Positions 40,069 to 49,408 of a DNA stretch of 64,000 nt are shown piece after piece. The DNA comes from Membranipora membranacea. Its lineage: Eukaryota > Bryozoa > Gymnolaemata > Cheilostomatida > Membraniporidae. Position 1 is the stretch's first letter; the number at the start of each line of letters is the position of its first letter. The position numbers and the translations under genes are program-made. The stretch spans positions 27,156,001 to 27,220,000 of the forward strand of contig OU612068.1 of assembly GCA_914767715.1 (NCBI GenBank). The letters run 5' to 3'. Below the pieces are notes generated by a model, which was given only the letters and a program-made list of their open reading frames with translations, did no database searches and had not been told where the DNA came from.

Positions 40069-43000
40069 TGATTCATAATAACTCACTTGAAGGCATATCC
40101 GCTGGAAGAGGTGATTCTGACTGATTTGAAGGTTCTTCATAGAATGTCACTTCTCGGATCATATTACGAAAAGGTAGCTCACCATCTTGTACCAGTTTTT
40201 CAGCATCTTGAAATCACATAACATTAATTATTATAAGAAGTGTAAAAATATCAAGGAATGATAGGGGGGCGGAACATTGAATGTGAACAGGAAAATTTAA
40301 CGGAATTTTTTTAAATAGTTTTACTCAACTTACATTTCAGCTGCTCTATAAAAATCAATGCCAATCCACGGATGGTCATTTTCTCTGCAGGATAGTCTTG
40401 AGACATAGACTATCTCTGCAACACAGCAATGTTGGTGCTGCCCACTATCAATGAATGCAACTCTCAGATAAAAAGACTCAATCAGAATCGGAATCAGAAC
40501 AAGGCCTGTGCCGCAGAGATAATGCATCAACAGTTTGCATCGGCGAACAGTGTCAAGATGTAGCTATAGCAGCCGCTATGATAAGGCTTGCACTCATCTA
40601 ATTGCATCAAAAAAATCCATCAATTTCACTACCAAAAGAGTGTACAATATTTATGTGTACAATGTGGAATGTCGGTTACCAACCCATCCAGACAGGTTTT
40701 TCAAATTATCATCATAAGTCTGAAAACAAACCTTCCTCCCTCTCAAAGTTGACAATGATACTTCTGTCATCATTTCTCTGACATTTTCCGGGTGATTTCA
40801 GCTTGAATTTTTTCAGCAAGACATCGGAGACGGCCTGCTTGAATGTTACCAACACTACGGAGTAAAATAAAACCATCTAGTTAGATTATTGATTAAGTTT
40901 TACCACTACTTCTACTGCTCGTTCTGCCTTGTAGAAACTTTAAATCACAGTCTGTCTAATATACTCCCTGTGAGATTGGCAAGTAGCTATAATCAACAAT
41001 TATGCTGGACCCTGAGGGATGATTCTGTGCTATAGTCCTCTCTTTTTCCAGAACTGCTGCTGTGACCTGTCTATCGCAGGCAGATAACAGAAATAAGATT
41101 TCATATCCCATCTTGCAGATTCTGACGAATGCATTGGATAGAGATTATCCAAACTAACAGCTTTTAATCCATACTTGACATGAAGACATAACGAGACGAG
41201 GTCCTGTTTCAGAACTCTGGAGCTAGTATTTAAGGATGATACAGATAAGTTTACCTGAATACTCAAACATAATACTTACCGTTTGCCTTCTTTGTCAACT
41301 TGGGTACAGGAGAGTGCAAGTCCAGGTGAAAGGAGGCTTCCACCGTCATAGCACTAGTTAATGTGTGGAGACCAGTTGAGACCACAAGAGCAGCAACTAA
41401 AATTGAATAATCAATTATTTTGTATGTGCATCTTAGACGCCAAGCCCGGTCTCTGAGAATTAAAGGTGTCAAATCAGCTGTTCTCTGGAGAGTACGGTCT
41501 CATACCACAACGCTTCCCGCCACATCAGTCAAGACAAGACATCCATCCTCCTACTATACCTCGAGCCAGACAACAAAAATAATGATTCCATGTAAGGTAA
41601 GACTCCTGAAAACTGTGATTCCAACCCAAGGGTTATTTTACTTATGCTTTCTTTATGTATCAACCTCGAAAAGGACAGAGTTTTGTTTATTCAGATTTTT
41701 TCATATCCCGACATAAAATAACGAGATATCAGTGAAGCGTTTCATTTCACTATGCTCTGGTATACTTATAAAGTACCGCTGCATGTTATAGTCAGGCAGT
41801 TACTTACAAATAACAAGCACTTCCGGGAAGTGCTTGTTATTTGTACTGCACTTCCGGGAGACTGTGTCATCCTAATGAATTGGAGTTACCTTCCATTATG
41901 GAAGGCACTTTTCCACCATCAATAATAATTCATGCCAAGTAGAGCGTTGAAATTTTTTACCATGCAAATCTAACAAAACTTTATCATATAAGTAACTGCC
42001 TGACTATAATATGCATTGATCTTAGGGTTACAGATACCTGAGACACTGTCCATAAGCAAAACTGCACCAGCCTTCTTATCCAGTTTTTTTATCTGCACAT
42101 CATTCAGGTATCGACTCTCTGTCCCAAACGCATCCATTAGATCTTTCTCTGACAGCGTCATATCAGTCTTATTACTCATAACCCTCACTCCTATCATAGG
42201 CTCTGAAATTTGAGTGAGAAATACTCATACACGGTATAGCTAAGGGGCACAAGCAAGGACATACAAAATTTACAATGGAATCAAAACATTTTACAATATC
42301 AGCTGTTCTAAGAGTAAATTTTGCTCCCGCAATAAAATTGGGGTGCAAAGAACACATAGTATGTTGATAGGAGAATGGAATAAGTTTCTACATGTACAGT
42401 ATGAGTAAGGCATACTCTAATGACTGCATTAGAGTATACCTTACTCATACTGTACATGCAGAAACTTTCCTGAACCACACATTCAATAGATAAGATTTGA
42501 GAAAATGCAAAGTTTCTTACAGTGGCTCAATTTTATAAAAAAAACATATGCAACGCGGGGCCTATTCCAGTATCTGGAAAGTTTGACGCTTACAAATTTT
42601 TCAGATACTGTCCCAGGCTGACCCAGACTCATTTCATATCTGGGTACTATTTGATAAAACATTGGGATGATTTGGGACAATTCTAGAGTCCCATGCCTCA
42701 CCCCTCCTCTCCACAATATCTAGATAATCCAGATAAAATCTAATACCTTTTCTCGTTGCTTTTAAAATTTTGCATGATCTTTATTAACATCAACAGGCCT
42801 CAACAGCACATTTATTCCCTAGTCATGATTTTAATTCTAATCCAAGTACGTATGTCATCTGAGTATATTGCTTCGATTTGATTGCCTACATAATTGATCA
42901 TAATTACCAAGAGAGAGCGGAGTGATCTTCATTGCTGTTTCAATGTTGTCCTCGTCAAAATATTGTGTTCCTTGTGCAATAAGCTGTCTTACCTCTGCAA

Positions 43001-46000
43001 AAACCAGACCTCTATTAGGAATACTGTCCAACGTGATTCATTCATTGTAATTGACACTGTGGATGGGAAGGCTATATATTGTCTGCCTTTTATTGTCATT
43101 TCACAATCACTATCACAGAAAGCTGGCTGATACTCGATTTCCCCTCAAAATGCCTGAAAAAAAGCTTACCGGATGGGTTAGCATCAAATCTGAATATCTC
43201 TTTTGCTTCATCGTATGACTGTTCGTAAATGGTTGGTTTCCATCGATTCTCCATGGAGTCACTTGTATCATCATCAAAGACATCCTTGAGATGTTCCTTG
43301 AGAACTTCATACACCGTTTCTGGCTGCTCATCCATCCCCTTCTCAATCTCGATACAGGCTAAAAAATAAACATGTTATCTTGATATCTTGCAGCATCATT
43401 TGAGGTAGGTTTTATCTGTCTCCCAAATTCAAAACTTTCCATCTGTCTTCTTTAACAGGTTATAATTATCTGTGGGGGGGAAGGGAAGGGATTCAAAAGG
43501 AAGTCGATCCTTTATTATCAAGCAGGGATAAAATTTAGGTGTTACACAGGTGATGTGCACCTCTCCTATGTCACCTTGTCCAGAGTAAGAATTTTAAGCA
43601 TCAATTAACATGATTTGCACTGCAAGTAAGGCACATAAAAATTGTAGCATACTGTAGGACTGCGTCTTCGGCTGGCCTTCTGATGTGTGTTTCAACTGCA
43701 GAGACGGTGATGGGGGTCGATCATGTGACAAATTTCGATGTCTAGTTGATGGGTCAGGTGCTCTGTCCGGATGTTGCCTTGTTAAGGGTTGACATCTGTG
43801 TTCACTTGGCAAATCAATATCCAAGTTGAGCGAGCTATTTGCACTCGATCCACCATAAGCACCGGCTTGTCTCTCTGGCAAATATAAATGGACACTTTGG
43901 GAACTGATTCACTGTGAATTACAAGGTTATGTGTGTAAAATATTGAATAACGCCGATGCTCAAACCTTTCTATAACCTGATTGTCAAAAGGAATGATGTT
44001 TGAAGGTGGGGGAGGATACGTCTAATTTTCATCTTTGCAAATGAAAATACTGTTAAAATTAATTGATTTATAAACATCAAACCTGTTATACGCAGTGGAA
44101 TGCATTTTGGTGATGTCTATGCTCGCTTCTCACATGAAAAGGTAACTCCAAATAACTGAACTGTTAAGAGCAGCAGCAGGGGAATCCTGGCTAACCTAAC
44201 CTCGCTGTAGCTGCATAAGGTTTTCTGTCTAGATTTAGTATTTTTAAGTTTATGGCGGCCCTGGCTTTTCTCAAAGTTAATAAAACTGCACACAACATAT
44301 GCCACACTTCAAATACATCCATAGACCAGCTCGTGAATTAGCTGCTTTGATATTTACCTTCCATGTGTACTTCAGCACTGTGTAACTCAGACGGCAGTCC
44401 ATAAAAGCTAACAGTAGCGCTCAACTTTGAGGTCACTTTGTAGGGCTCCCCACTTCCAACCACTTTGGCTGCATCTGTAGTGTTTCAAGACTTGTGATCA
44501 TGTGTTCACCAACATTAACGAGTTTAACACATTGAAACTTTATGAAGAACAACAAAAATGACACAAGCAGCACATACAGGGCAGAGCGTTTTTGCCCTCT
44601 CAAGTAAGAGGACAGGGAGTACTAGACAGCACCCTTAGTCAATAGAGAACGTATATAAACAACTATTGAGGAAAGATTTGGCATGTCTCTTTGATATACT
44701 CAAAGCTTAATGGGAAATCTTGCACCAAACATCAAATTCTGAAAGTGAATAACTTACCTTCTGCTTTTTTGAAGACAACCAGTACTTTTAAATCGCCCTG
44801 TTGCTCACTATAATCAACCAGATCAGCTGGCAATGTTTTTGTCACCATTCTTTCGACGATTTTTCTATCACATTGAAACAGAACGGCGCGGATTGTATGG
44901 CGTATTCTGATCTCACTTGTTTCATCATTGTCAACTAAGTACTGCACGGGTTTTTCTAAAATTCTCTCCGCATCTGAAATTGATATTCATTAGGAAATGA
45001 CTCCCTTATATAAATTACAAAAAACTAATTAAATACTAACGATATAACTTTGGTGCTTCTGTTTGTATAATGAATACAAAAATGGCAATTATATATATGA
45101 CTGTTAGGGAGTGACTCTCCAATAGCTAGGTATTGGTTGATATTGGTATGATATTTACAGGACCAGCATGAAGTGTAAGCCGGCCGGGGCCCGGCTCACT
45201 TTTTGTTATCAAAGTTGTATTTCCCAAGAGAGAACAACTAAAGAAATAAGTTGCGATATATTAATACATAGTTGCCACAATTAGCTAATGATCATGATCA
45301 AGGCCAGCTAAATCCAAAGATAGCAGGAATACAGTCAGCCATTCTTCTAAGATCAGCCTACGCTTCCTGAAAATGTCTTTGATAGATATTTGGGCTGATT
45401 TCCAGTGGTTCAAATGGACATGGGCGAGTACGTAGGTGGCCATGGTGATTAAATAAGGGCAACTCACTTATCTTATACCAATTAATTTTGTTGTAGAACT
45501 TGATGAAATATCAGTGGCTACCTCTGTGGCTTTTGCTAATCTGTTACCATCAAACATCTATAGTACATACCAAGTGATAAATTTACCTGACTGGAGGAAT
45601 TCTAGAGTGTATACACCACTTGATTCAAATTCTTCAGTAATTTCTTCTTCTGACAACTGACATTCCGCACCATACTGGCTGGAGAAATGCTCCGTAAGCT
45701 CATCAGCAGTTGTGTCTGGGTATTTATATATTTCCAACTCTGGGATTGAGGGAAGAAGGTGGTGAGCTTGTGAACATGTCCACCCATAAAATCTTGTCTT
45801 TTATCCTATTGTAGTATTATTTATGTCATCTTTATGATTTAATTGACAAACTCGGAAGAACACCCTTGAGAGGAGAATTGACATCAATAAAAGTGACAGA
45901 AACATGCTCTTTAATAAATGAGTGTGATAAATGTGGCTGATATGAAGCCATGTCCAAATTATTTGCTTTTCAAGTTTTTTCTTTCCTAAAAAAGGCAAAA

Positions 46001-47852
46001 AAATCATTTTCTGAATTTTCAGTATATGAATTGACGAAATTCATGGTTTTAAAACATGGAAATGATTTCTTCACGGGTTTGAGTTTATTTTCTGTGCGTT
46101 AAGACCAACTTTTGAGGCAAAAATATTTTCCGCATTCTCTAAAATACTTTAATTTCTCCATATAATTTTGACCCAAAATACTCATATGATACAGTAGGGA
46201 TGTCTAAATGTATTTCCGATAGTTCTGTCAAACTTCAACATCAAACTTAAGGTGAAACAGCTCAACCATACTAGGCCAACTAGTGAGGCTCTGTCTGTAT
46301 GATCTGGTCACTCAGTACAACCTCAGATCTAGACCAAATTTTATCTATTTGCCTATGTTTGGAGTTGCCCCCTTCACTGGTCAGGCCGCTGGAGGGGGAA
46401 AATCCAAGTGCAGGCAATGGATAGAACCTGATCTACCCAGGGAGGGGAGATGCCACCCTCTCTGATCTGCCCCAGATCGAACACAACTTCCAGCTGAACT
46501 TGTGCATATCATTATGCACAGCCAAAAATGAATTCCTACGCCACTGGTGGGAGTCTAACCCTGCCTTACTGTGGCATACTGGTACCAGATTCATAAGGAC
46601 AAGCACCTCTGAACGAGACTACTTTTAGCTGATGTTGTAAAATCATATATAATCGATATATATATTATTAAATATTTGATAATTTCTTTAACTCTGATAT
46701 CGGTTAGATCTTGTATGGTGCTATCTTTTCTATGTACCAGCCGTTGAATGACATGTGCTGGTGTTTTGTTTTCTGTTCAGACTTCATCATTGGCTTATTG
46801 GTTTGTCACCGCCATCAGAGTTTGATGTTTTGTATTCGCTCAACAGCCAATCAGAGTAGAGCACTCAGAACCAAACAAGTCAATCAAAATCAATGCAACA
46901 GCCAATGACAAAGCCAGGACAGTATATGTTGCACATTGGTACACGCCCAAAACATGAGTAGGTAACACCATACGAGCTGAAGCCAATGTACTAGTTTATT
47001 GGTTAAACGGACCACCACGGTGAAACACACAGTTACAAGGGTACACAGACAAGGGGGTTGTGGAACAGGCCAATAGGGGCAATGAAATATCTCAAACTAA
47101 TAAGGCTCCCATTGTTCGAAACCAGGGTGATGAGAGAGAATATCAGTTGTTTGTTTGTTGCGATTTCCAAAAAACTAAAAAATTGTTTTTAAGTGTTGAA
47201 TATTGTAGCAGCTCATTAAATTTTAGCCTGGGACATTTTGTTTCAAACTAAAACACGCGAGTGAATGACGTAATTTTTTTTATTTGTCTTCCCATATGGT
47301 TATATTGGTAATGCGCCTGTGTAGCCAAAAGCGCAACCTCAAATACCCAAATTGTGCAGAAGAGCAGCCAGACTCGACGTTATCATCAGAATCATGGGCT
47401 TGAGGAATGTCAAAATGATTGTAGACGGCCTGACTCTGTTTACCTTTACAAGCAGTTGATAACTGAACAGTGAACATTGAACTGTTACTTAGCATTAGCA
47501 ATGATTGTGATTAAGATAAGACAATCTAAGCAAAGCATTTAAAAATAGCATAGAGTAAACAATGGAACAGTATATCCATCCAGATAAATTTCAATACTCA
47601 GTTTCATTTTAAACTATTGCCTATAGGTTTTCAATTTTCAAAATTCCCTCGATGAATCACGACTTCACCGTTTGTTGATAAAAGTGCAACTGGGCAAATT
47701 CACAGAGATATAGTTGTGGTCATTGAACAATAAGAACACAAAACTTACTTGAGCAGCTTTGATCACTACATCATAATTATGCTTGTAAAACAGCCACCAC
47801 CACCTTCATCTAATAAATCATTTGAGGGCGGAGGTATCTTGAACTTACTCAT
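18790..47852 (-). CDS. PARP14-like: Gene A: giant PARP14-type ADP-ribosyltransferase with RRM array and three macrodomains
   Basis: Forty exons, all on the minus strand, were joined by GT..AG borders in matching phase. They total 8,379 nt, exactly 2,793 codons including a TAA stop at 18790-18792. Approximate residues: RRM-like array 1-1130, KH-like repeats to about 1700, macrodomain 1 about 1725-1910, macrodomain 2 about 1925-2110, macrodomain 3 about 2150-2300, linker, WWE about 2525-2570, ART domain 2590-2792. PARP14 family enzymes add single ADP-ribose units to proteins or nucleic acids, and their macrodomains bind or remove ADP-ribose. Human PARP14 is near 1,800 residues with three RRMs, so this protein is far longer, all of it at the N-terminus. 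The start is the least certain part: ATG at 47850-47852 followed by a GTAAGT donor, giving Met-Lys when joined to exon 2. Exons are listed in the segment entries. Confidence 0.9.
20717..21559 (-). CDS. PARP14-like: Gene A exons 36-37: coiled helix and WWE domain
   Basis: Exons 21305-21559 and 20717-20873, joined in phase 0. A charged helical stretch (LITRKLRDMQNMQREQEDE) leads into HIQWRYTGGIDGEWIDF, then TTFDCELQDGSEVTINLKEM. The two Trp residues and the final strands match the WWE fold, which in PARP family members can bind ADP-ribose units. Confidence 0.85.
21943..22250 (-). CDS. PARP14-like: Gene A exon 35: acidic linker and KH-like segment
   Basis: A 308-nt exon with an acidic, Asn/Ala-rich start, then LTLDIYAGNHSDIDKCKMQ and a helical end. 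The same strand-turn-helix core occurs in gene B (LDIYADSNANITDCKRELD, 53829-54061), so it is a conserved KH-like unit before the WWE domain. Confidence 0.75.
22395..24172 (-). CDS. PARP14-like: Gene A exons 31-34: macrodomain 3
   Basis: Exons 24044-24172, 23367-23438, 22892-23074 and 22395-22628. They read LRLLKGSIIESDAEVIVNST, LSMAG/GQVAQALLNRAGP, HGIWVSKGG, NLTSIALPALGTG and VLETIDIVVFKPEM. This is a whole macrodomain with the VNST Asn and the loop glycines retained. Confidence 0.85.
23982..24032. repeat. 22-bp-arm hairpin in gene A intron
   Basis: CCATTAAGGTTAAACCATAGCC pairs with its near-perfect inverse after a 7-base loop. The hairpin lies 11 bases past the exon 31 donor side. An AT-rich palindrome of ATTATTATAATAT type lies just beside it (about 23918-23960). 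Confidence 0.85.
25314..25373. repeat. 60-bp palindrome in gene A intron 30
   Basis: CTATTTATCCTTCATACATG is followed directly by its perfect inverse. The outer parts (CTCCCAC / GTGGGAG) also pair. Confidence 0.92.
26141..26246 (-). CDS. PARP14-like: Gene A exon 30: linker between macrodomains 2 and 3
   Basis: A 106-nt exon (phase 0 to 1) encoding GFDAVLESMKASGPAPTQ and a polar tail. Gene B has a matching exon (57292-57373, EFDAVLNDMRSASPYP). Confidence 0.8.
26756..28727 (-). CDS. PARP14-like: Gene A exons 27-29: macrodomain 2
   Basis: Exons 28600-28727, 27216-27440 and 26756-26977, joined in phase 0. They give LEVITGDITDRQDQSVVNSV, GKVAPVMLKKAGPQLQ, PCKKILHCCLPEY, and the loop SIAFPALGTGNLNYPEQDVA, so the macrodomain fold is complete. 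The intron between exons 27 and 28 hosts a 740-bp foldback element. Confidence 0.87.
27619..28358. mobile_element. 740-bp foldback element in gene A intron 27
   Basis: Arms of about 269 bp (27619-27887 and 28090-28358) are inverted copies with few differences. The ends are TTAAAGATCTCCTAGCAGGG, with TTAA at both outer edges as a possible target duplication. Each arm carries the same short open frame (SCARVFYIPGQTFIAFEQ), read outward-in on opposite strands. The central loop is about 200 bp and AT-rich. Confidence 0.9.
29011..29469 (-). CDS. PARP14-like: Gene A exon 26: rest of macrodomain 1
   Basis: Reads GGQSIQQEC, then PCKKVIHAVGPKW and the phosphate-loop SIAIPPISTGIFGFP, all standard macrodomain landmarks, then a Ser/Thr/Arg-rich tail. 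Together with exon 25 it makes a macrodomain with all visible binding residues intact. The donor (GTGCCT) is weaker than usual. Confidence 0.88.
29740..31602 (-). CDS. PARP14-like: Gene A exons 24-25: KH-like repeats and start of macrodomain 1
   Basis: Exons 31320-31602 and 29740-31166; the second is the largest exon (1,427 nt). At least four KH-like cores can be seen: RVWIIGDRNTVENVEARI, RVTLEGTPAALDEFQNRM, LNFAGLKAHQNHVLEEI and LKISGTRNAIADTKRAL. Each is a strand, a G-containing turn and a helix, as in PARP14. The exon ends with the first half of macrodomain 1: GDITEIPCDAIVNPANEDL followed by GGAAAAIARAG, which keeps the ADP-ribose-binding Asn and the glycine-rich loop. Confidence 0.85.
31894..45739 (-). 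CDS. PARP14-like: Gene A exons 2-23: array of about twelve RRM-like units
   Basis: Exons: 45587-45739, 44758-44973, 44358-44474, 43653-43874, 43170-43358, 42908-42994, 42038-42202, 41280-41396, 40732-40854, 40087-40206, 39612-39737, 39080-39172, 38721-38876, 38273-38359, 37712-37864, 37046-37177, 36485-36721, 35444-35692, 35065-35193, 34591-34788, 32471-32725, 31894-32139. Most units are split over two exons. The first ends in a beta-3 (RNP1-like) strand such as FQIKFNDVQG, IIVNFEREEG or VYRFDTKQEG. The next opens with helix 2, such as EAERMARERQV, DAEKLVQDGEL or DVASLLESK, then strand 4 (GVAEFYEAPP, MIREVTFYEEP). Exons 3, 19 and 22 hold the end of one unit and the start of the next. All are stop-free and phase 1-1. 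RNA binding is inferred from the fold pattern. Confidence 0.8.
32819..33459. mobile_element. 641-bp foldback element in gene A intron 21
   Basis: The ends are CACGGGGG..TCAGCAAATATGG and the inverse CCATATTTGCTGACCCCCGTG. The arms (about 32819-33060 and 33230-33459) pair over more than 200 bp. The left arm has an expanded G run of about 15. No coding potential was seen. Confidence 0.88.
33511..33627 (+). repeat. SINE copy lacking its A box
   Basis: Nearly identical to 33917-34033: CTTGCTATTCACTGCCAGG, the B box GGGTTCGAGTCCC, and CCAGCCCCCAGCACCCTC. The 5' tRNA-like A-box part is absent. Confidence 0.75.
33885..34033 (+). repeat. tRNA-derived SINE in gene A intron 21
   Basis: A tRNA-like head GATGGCGCAATCGGTTAGCG (A box) and GTGGGTTCGAGTCCCAC (B box) at long spacing, resembling an intron-containing tRNA such as tRNA-Ile(UAU). 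It is followed by a body shared with the copy at 33511. The head origin is a suggestion only. Confidence 0.72.
36151..36206 (+). repeat. tRNA-like SINE remnant
   Basis: Has TAGGTGAAGTGGTAGCA (A-box-like) and CCAGGTTCAAATCCTGG (T-arm with B box). It is too short for a tRNA, so it is probably an internally deleted SINE or tRNA pseudogene. Confidence 0.5.
37482..37588. mobile_element. Short TIR element related to 3070-3420
   Basis: TTACCCTAAAAGAGTAAA opens the element and its imperfect inverse (TTTACTCCTCTAAGGTAA) closes it. The subterminal AAGCTAGAGTTTAGTTTAGCTA matches the start of the 3070 element. It lies in gene A intron 16 and is probably flanked by TA. Confidence 0.7.
38155..38225. repeat. 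Short AAAGGCCGCTG-type direct repeats
   Basis: About four degenerate copies of an AAAGCCACTGGTCAT-like unit in an intron of gene A. Confidence 0.45.
39959..40065. repeat. TA and AAT microsatellites
   Basis: A (TA)n run near 39961-39984 and an (AAT)n run at about 40010-40064, joined by CTCAATAAAAAACATAT. A similar CTCAATAAAAACATTATAATAAT tail occurs at about 50056-50085, suggesting the AAT run is the 3' tail of a retroelement. Confidence 0.8.
41780..42015. mobile_element. 236-bp TIR element in gene A intron 8
   Basis: The 27-bp ends TGCATGTTATAGTCAGGCAG and its inverse differ at one base and continue as TTACTTA. Inside the left half lies a perfect 39-bp palindrome (41806-41844) built on CAAGCACTTCC/GGGAAGTGCTTG. 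The element ends 22 bases past the exon 8 donor. Confidence 0.85.
42382..42467. repeat. 86-bp hairpin in gene A intron 7
   Basis: Arms of about 40 bases (CATGTACAGTATGAGTAAGG and CATACTCTAATG against their inverses) around a 4-base loop, with two or three mismatches. Confidence 0.92.
43653..43874 (-). CDS. PARP14-like: Gene A exon 5: disordered linker
   Basis: A 222-nt phase 1-1 exon between RRM-like units 2 and 3, with acceptor TTGCCAG and donor GTATGC. The product is rich in Ser, Pro, Arg, His and Gln (PDRAPDPSTRHRN, RPPSPSLQLKH) and has no RRM pattern, so it is probably a flexible spacer. Its symmetric phase means it could be skipped without changing the frame. Confidence 0.65.
47849..47852 (-). 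CDS. PARP14-like: Gene A exon 1 (tentative start)
   Basis: On the minus strand, ATGA is followed by a strong donor GTAAGTTC. Its phase (1) fits exon 2 (45587-45739, acceptor CCCAG), making Met-Lys-Leu-Glu. A pyrimidine-rich tract and AG just upstream (exon edge about 47875) would make this a second, mostly untranslated exon. Other starts in the 2.1-kb intron cannot be excluded. Confidence 0.4.
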
Positions 47853-49041
47853 TGTTGGCGTGGGTGTCAGTGTTTCTGTTGGAAGAACAACCCAACTTTG
47901 GTCTAGTCATCATCTGACTGAAGTGAAGAAGAGTAATTCATTTGATTTCACAAATTAGACACATGGAAATAAGACCCATCTCTTTGGGTAATATGCCCAC
48001 CTGTTAGATGTGGGTAACATGATCTGAGATAGGACCAATTAAAATTGGAAAAAAGTATTGAAAAAACGACTTTAGACTTTGTAACCTCAAGCTTCTCTAG
48101 AGTGGACTCCATGGACCGCCCTGGACCCTATTGGGGGCTCGTACCGCCCCCCTCCCCACACCCCAGGTTGATAACTCGATTGCTTCGCACCCTCGAAGCA
48201 CCGCGATGCAGTGCAGTATTGCTGTAAATTGAAATCTCCCACTTTTGAATTCAAATTACCTGGCAAGTATGCATGGCTTATGCGAGCAGTGTCATGTCAT
48301 AGTCATTGAAGTAAGCTTACCACATAGGCCTATATCAGATGAGCCTGCTGATGTTGAATTTATTTTTAGGATTTCTATACGTATGTGGTCAAGTGATCAA
48401 CTTCGCTCACTTCAAGATTGACTGATACAGGATTTCTAGTTTCTACAAACAGAACCGGTAAAAGTGTGAGGAAAAAATGTAAGATAGATTGCAATACTTT
48501 CCATCATTTGTTAGCCTATGCAAATGCTTTTGACATCCTTGAAAAAACCAAGGTACAACAGCGAACTCTTGTTACTCCTTGGTTAAAAAACCATGTCTAC
48601 TAAAAAAGAGCTACCCACAATAGATAAAGAAATTTAACAAGATAGCCAAAGCCTGGCTATTCTTGGGTGAATAGTCTTGTCACTGGTTAAACACGCAAGG
48701 CGTATGAAATATCACCGTATATCTACTCACATCCACAATGCTCTGTAGCAGCTGTATAAATGGCTTATTTGACCTGATTTGATGCAAAGTTAGCTGACAG
48801 TTTCCTTTTTTTTCTTCATATACTTACATGCTGGAAATTCCTATATTGGAAAACCAATGGAAAACAACTGATGAAAATGTGGGGGAATTTCCATAATCCT
48901 TTACTTGGTTATACTTTAGCATAGAATTGGAATTCCATGTAGGCCTAAGTGTGCATGTATTCCATGCATGCACAATATGTATGCTCTATTAGTTTACAAT
49001 GTTTGCAATAGTTACCAATTCAACCGATAGGCAAAAGCGCT

Positions 49042-49408
49042 GACCTGTTCCACTAGGTAACTTCGCGCCCTTGGTATCTATATTAAATAATCATTAATTA
49101 TAATCATTTTCATGGGGAAATCCAACTGAATAGATTTTATGATTAGGTATACGGTTTTTCAATGATATTGACATGAAACTTAGAATTATCTTCTCATTGG
49201 TAAAAGGGAGACAACTTGAATTCAATCCCCATGAAAATGATTATAATTAATGATTATTTAATATAGATACCAAGGTCGCGAAGTTACCTACTGTAATAAA
49301 ATTGATTATTAATAATCAGTGTAAAATCCCATACGCAGTAGCTATCAACTGCGTATGGGATTTTACTCTGATTATTAATAATCAATTTTATTACAGTGGA
49401 ACAGGTCG
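49042..49408. mobile_element. Foldback element carrying a nested hairpin insertion
   Basis: The outer arms (GACCTGTTCCAC, GGTAACTTCGCG, GGTATCTATATTAAATAATC and inverses) pair between about 49042-49115 and 49220-49408. The right arm is split by a 107-bp hairpin that is absent from the left arm. Confidence 0.88.
49290..49397. repeat. Near-perfect hairpin inserted in the foldback arm
   Basis: Arms of about 48 bases, starting ACTGTAATAAAATTGATTAT and including AAAATCCCATACGCAG, pair with their inverses around a 10-base loop. Confidence 0.92.

Noticed and set aside
40330-40475. Possible extra exon in gene A (reads FIDSGQHQHCCVAEIVYV, strong GTAAGT donor)
   Set aside because: Its best acceptor and donor give phase 1 in and phase 2 out, which breaks the frame between exons 10 and 11. 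Those two exons already join correctly.
41030-41266. 78-codon minus-strand open frame downstream of exon 9
   Set aside because: It lies in the intron past the exon 9 donor (GTAAGTATT), with no matching acceptor and no RRM pattern.
46250-46600. GC-richer stretch suspected to be an exon or SINE
   Set aside because: No stop-free frame with splice borders and no A/B boxes; nothing supports a specific call.
47280-47501. Minus-strand open frame as an alternative first coding exon of gene A
   Set aside because: No donor in the right phase for exon 2 is evident, and the protein shows no RRM-like pattern.
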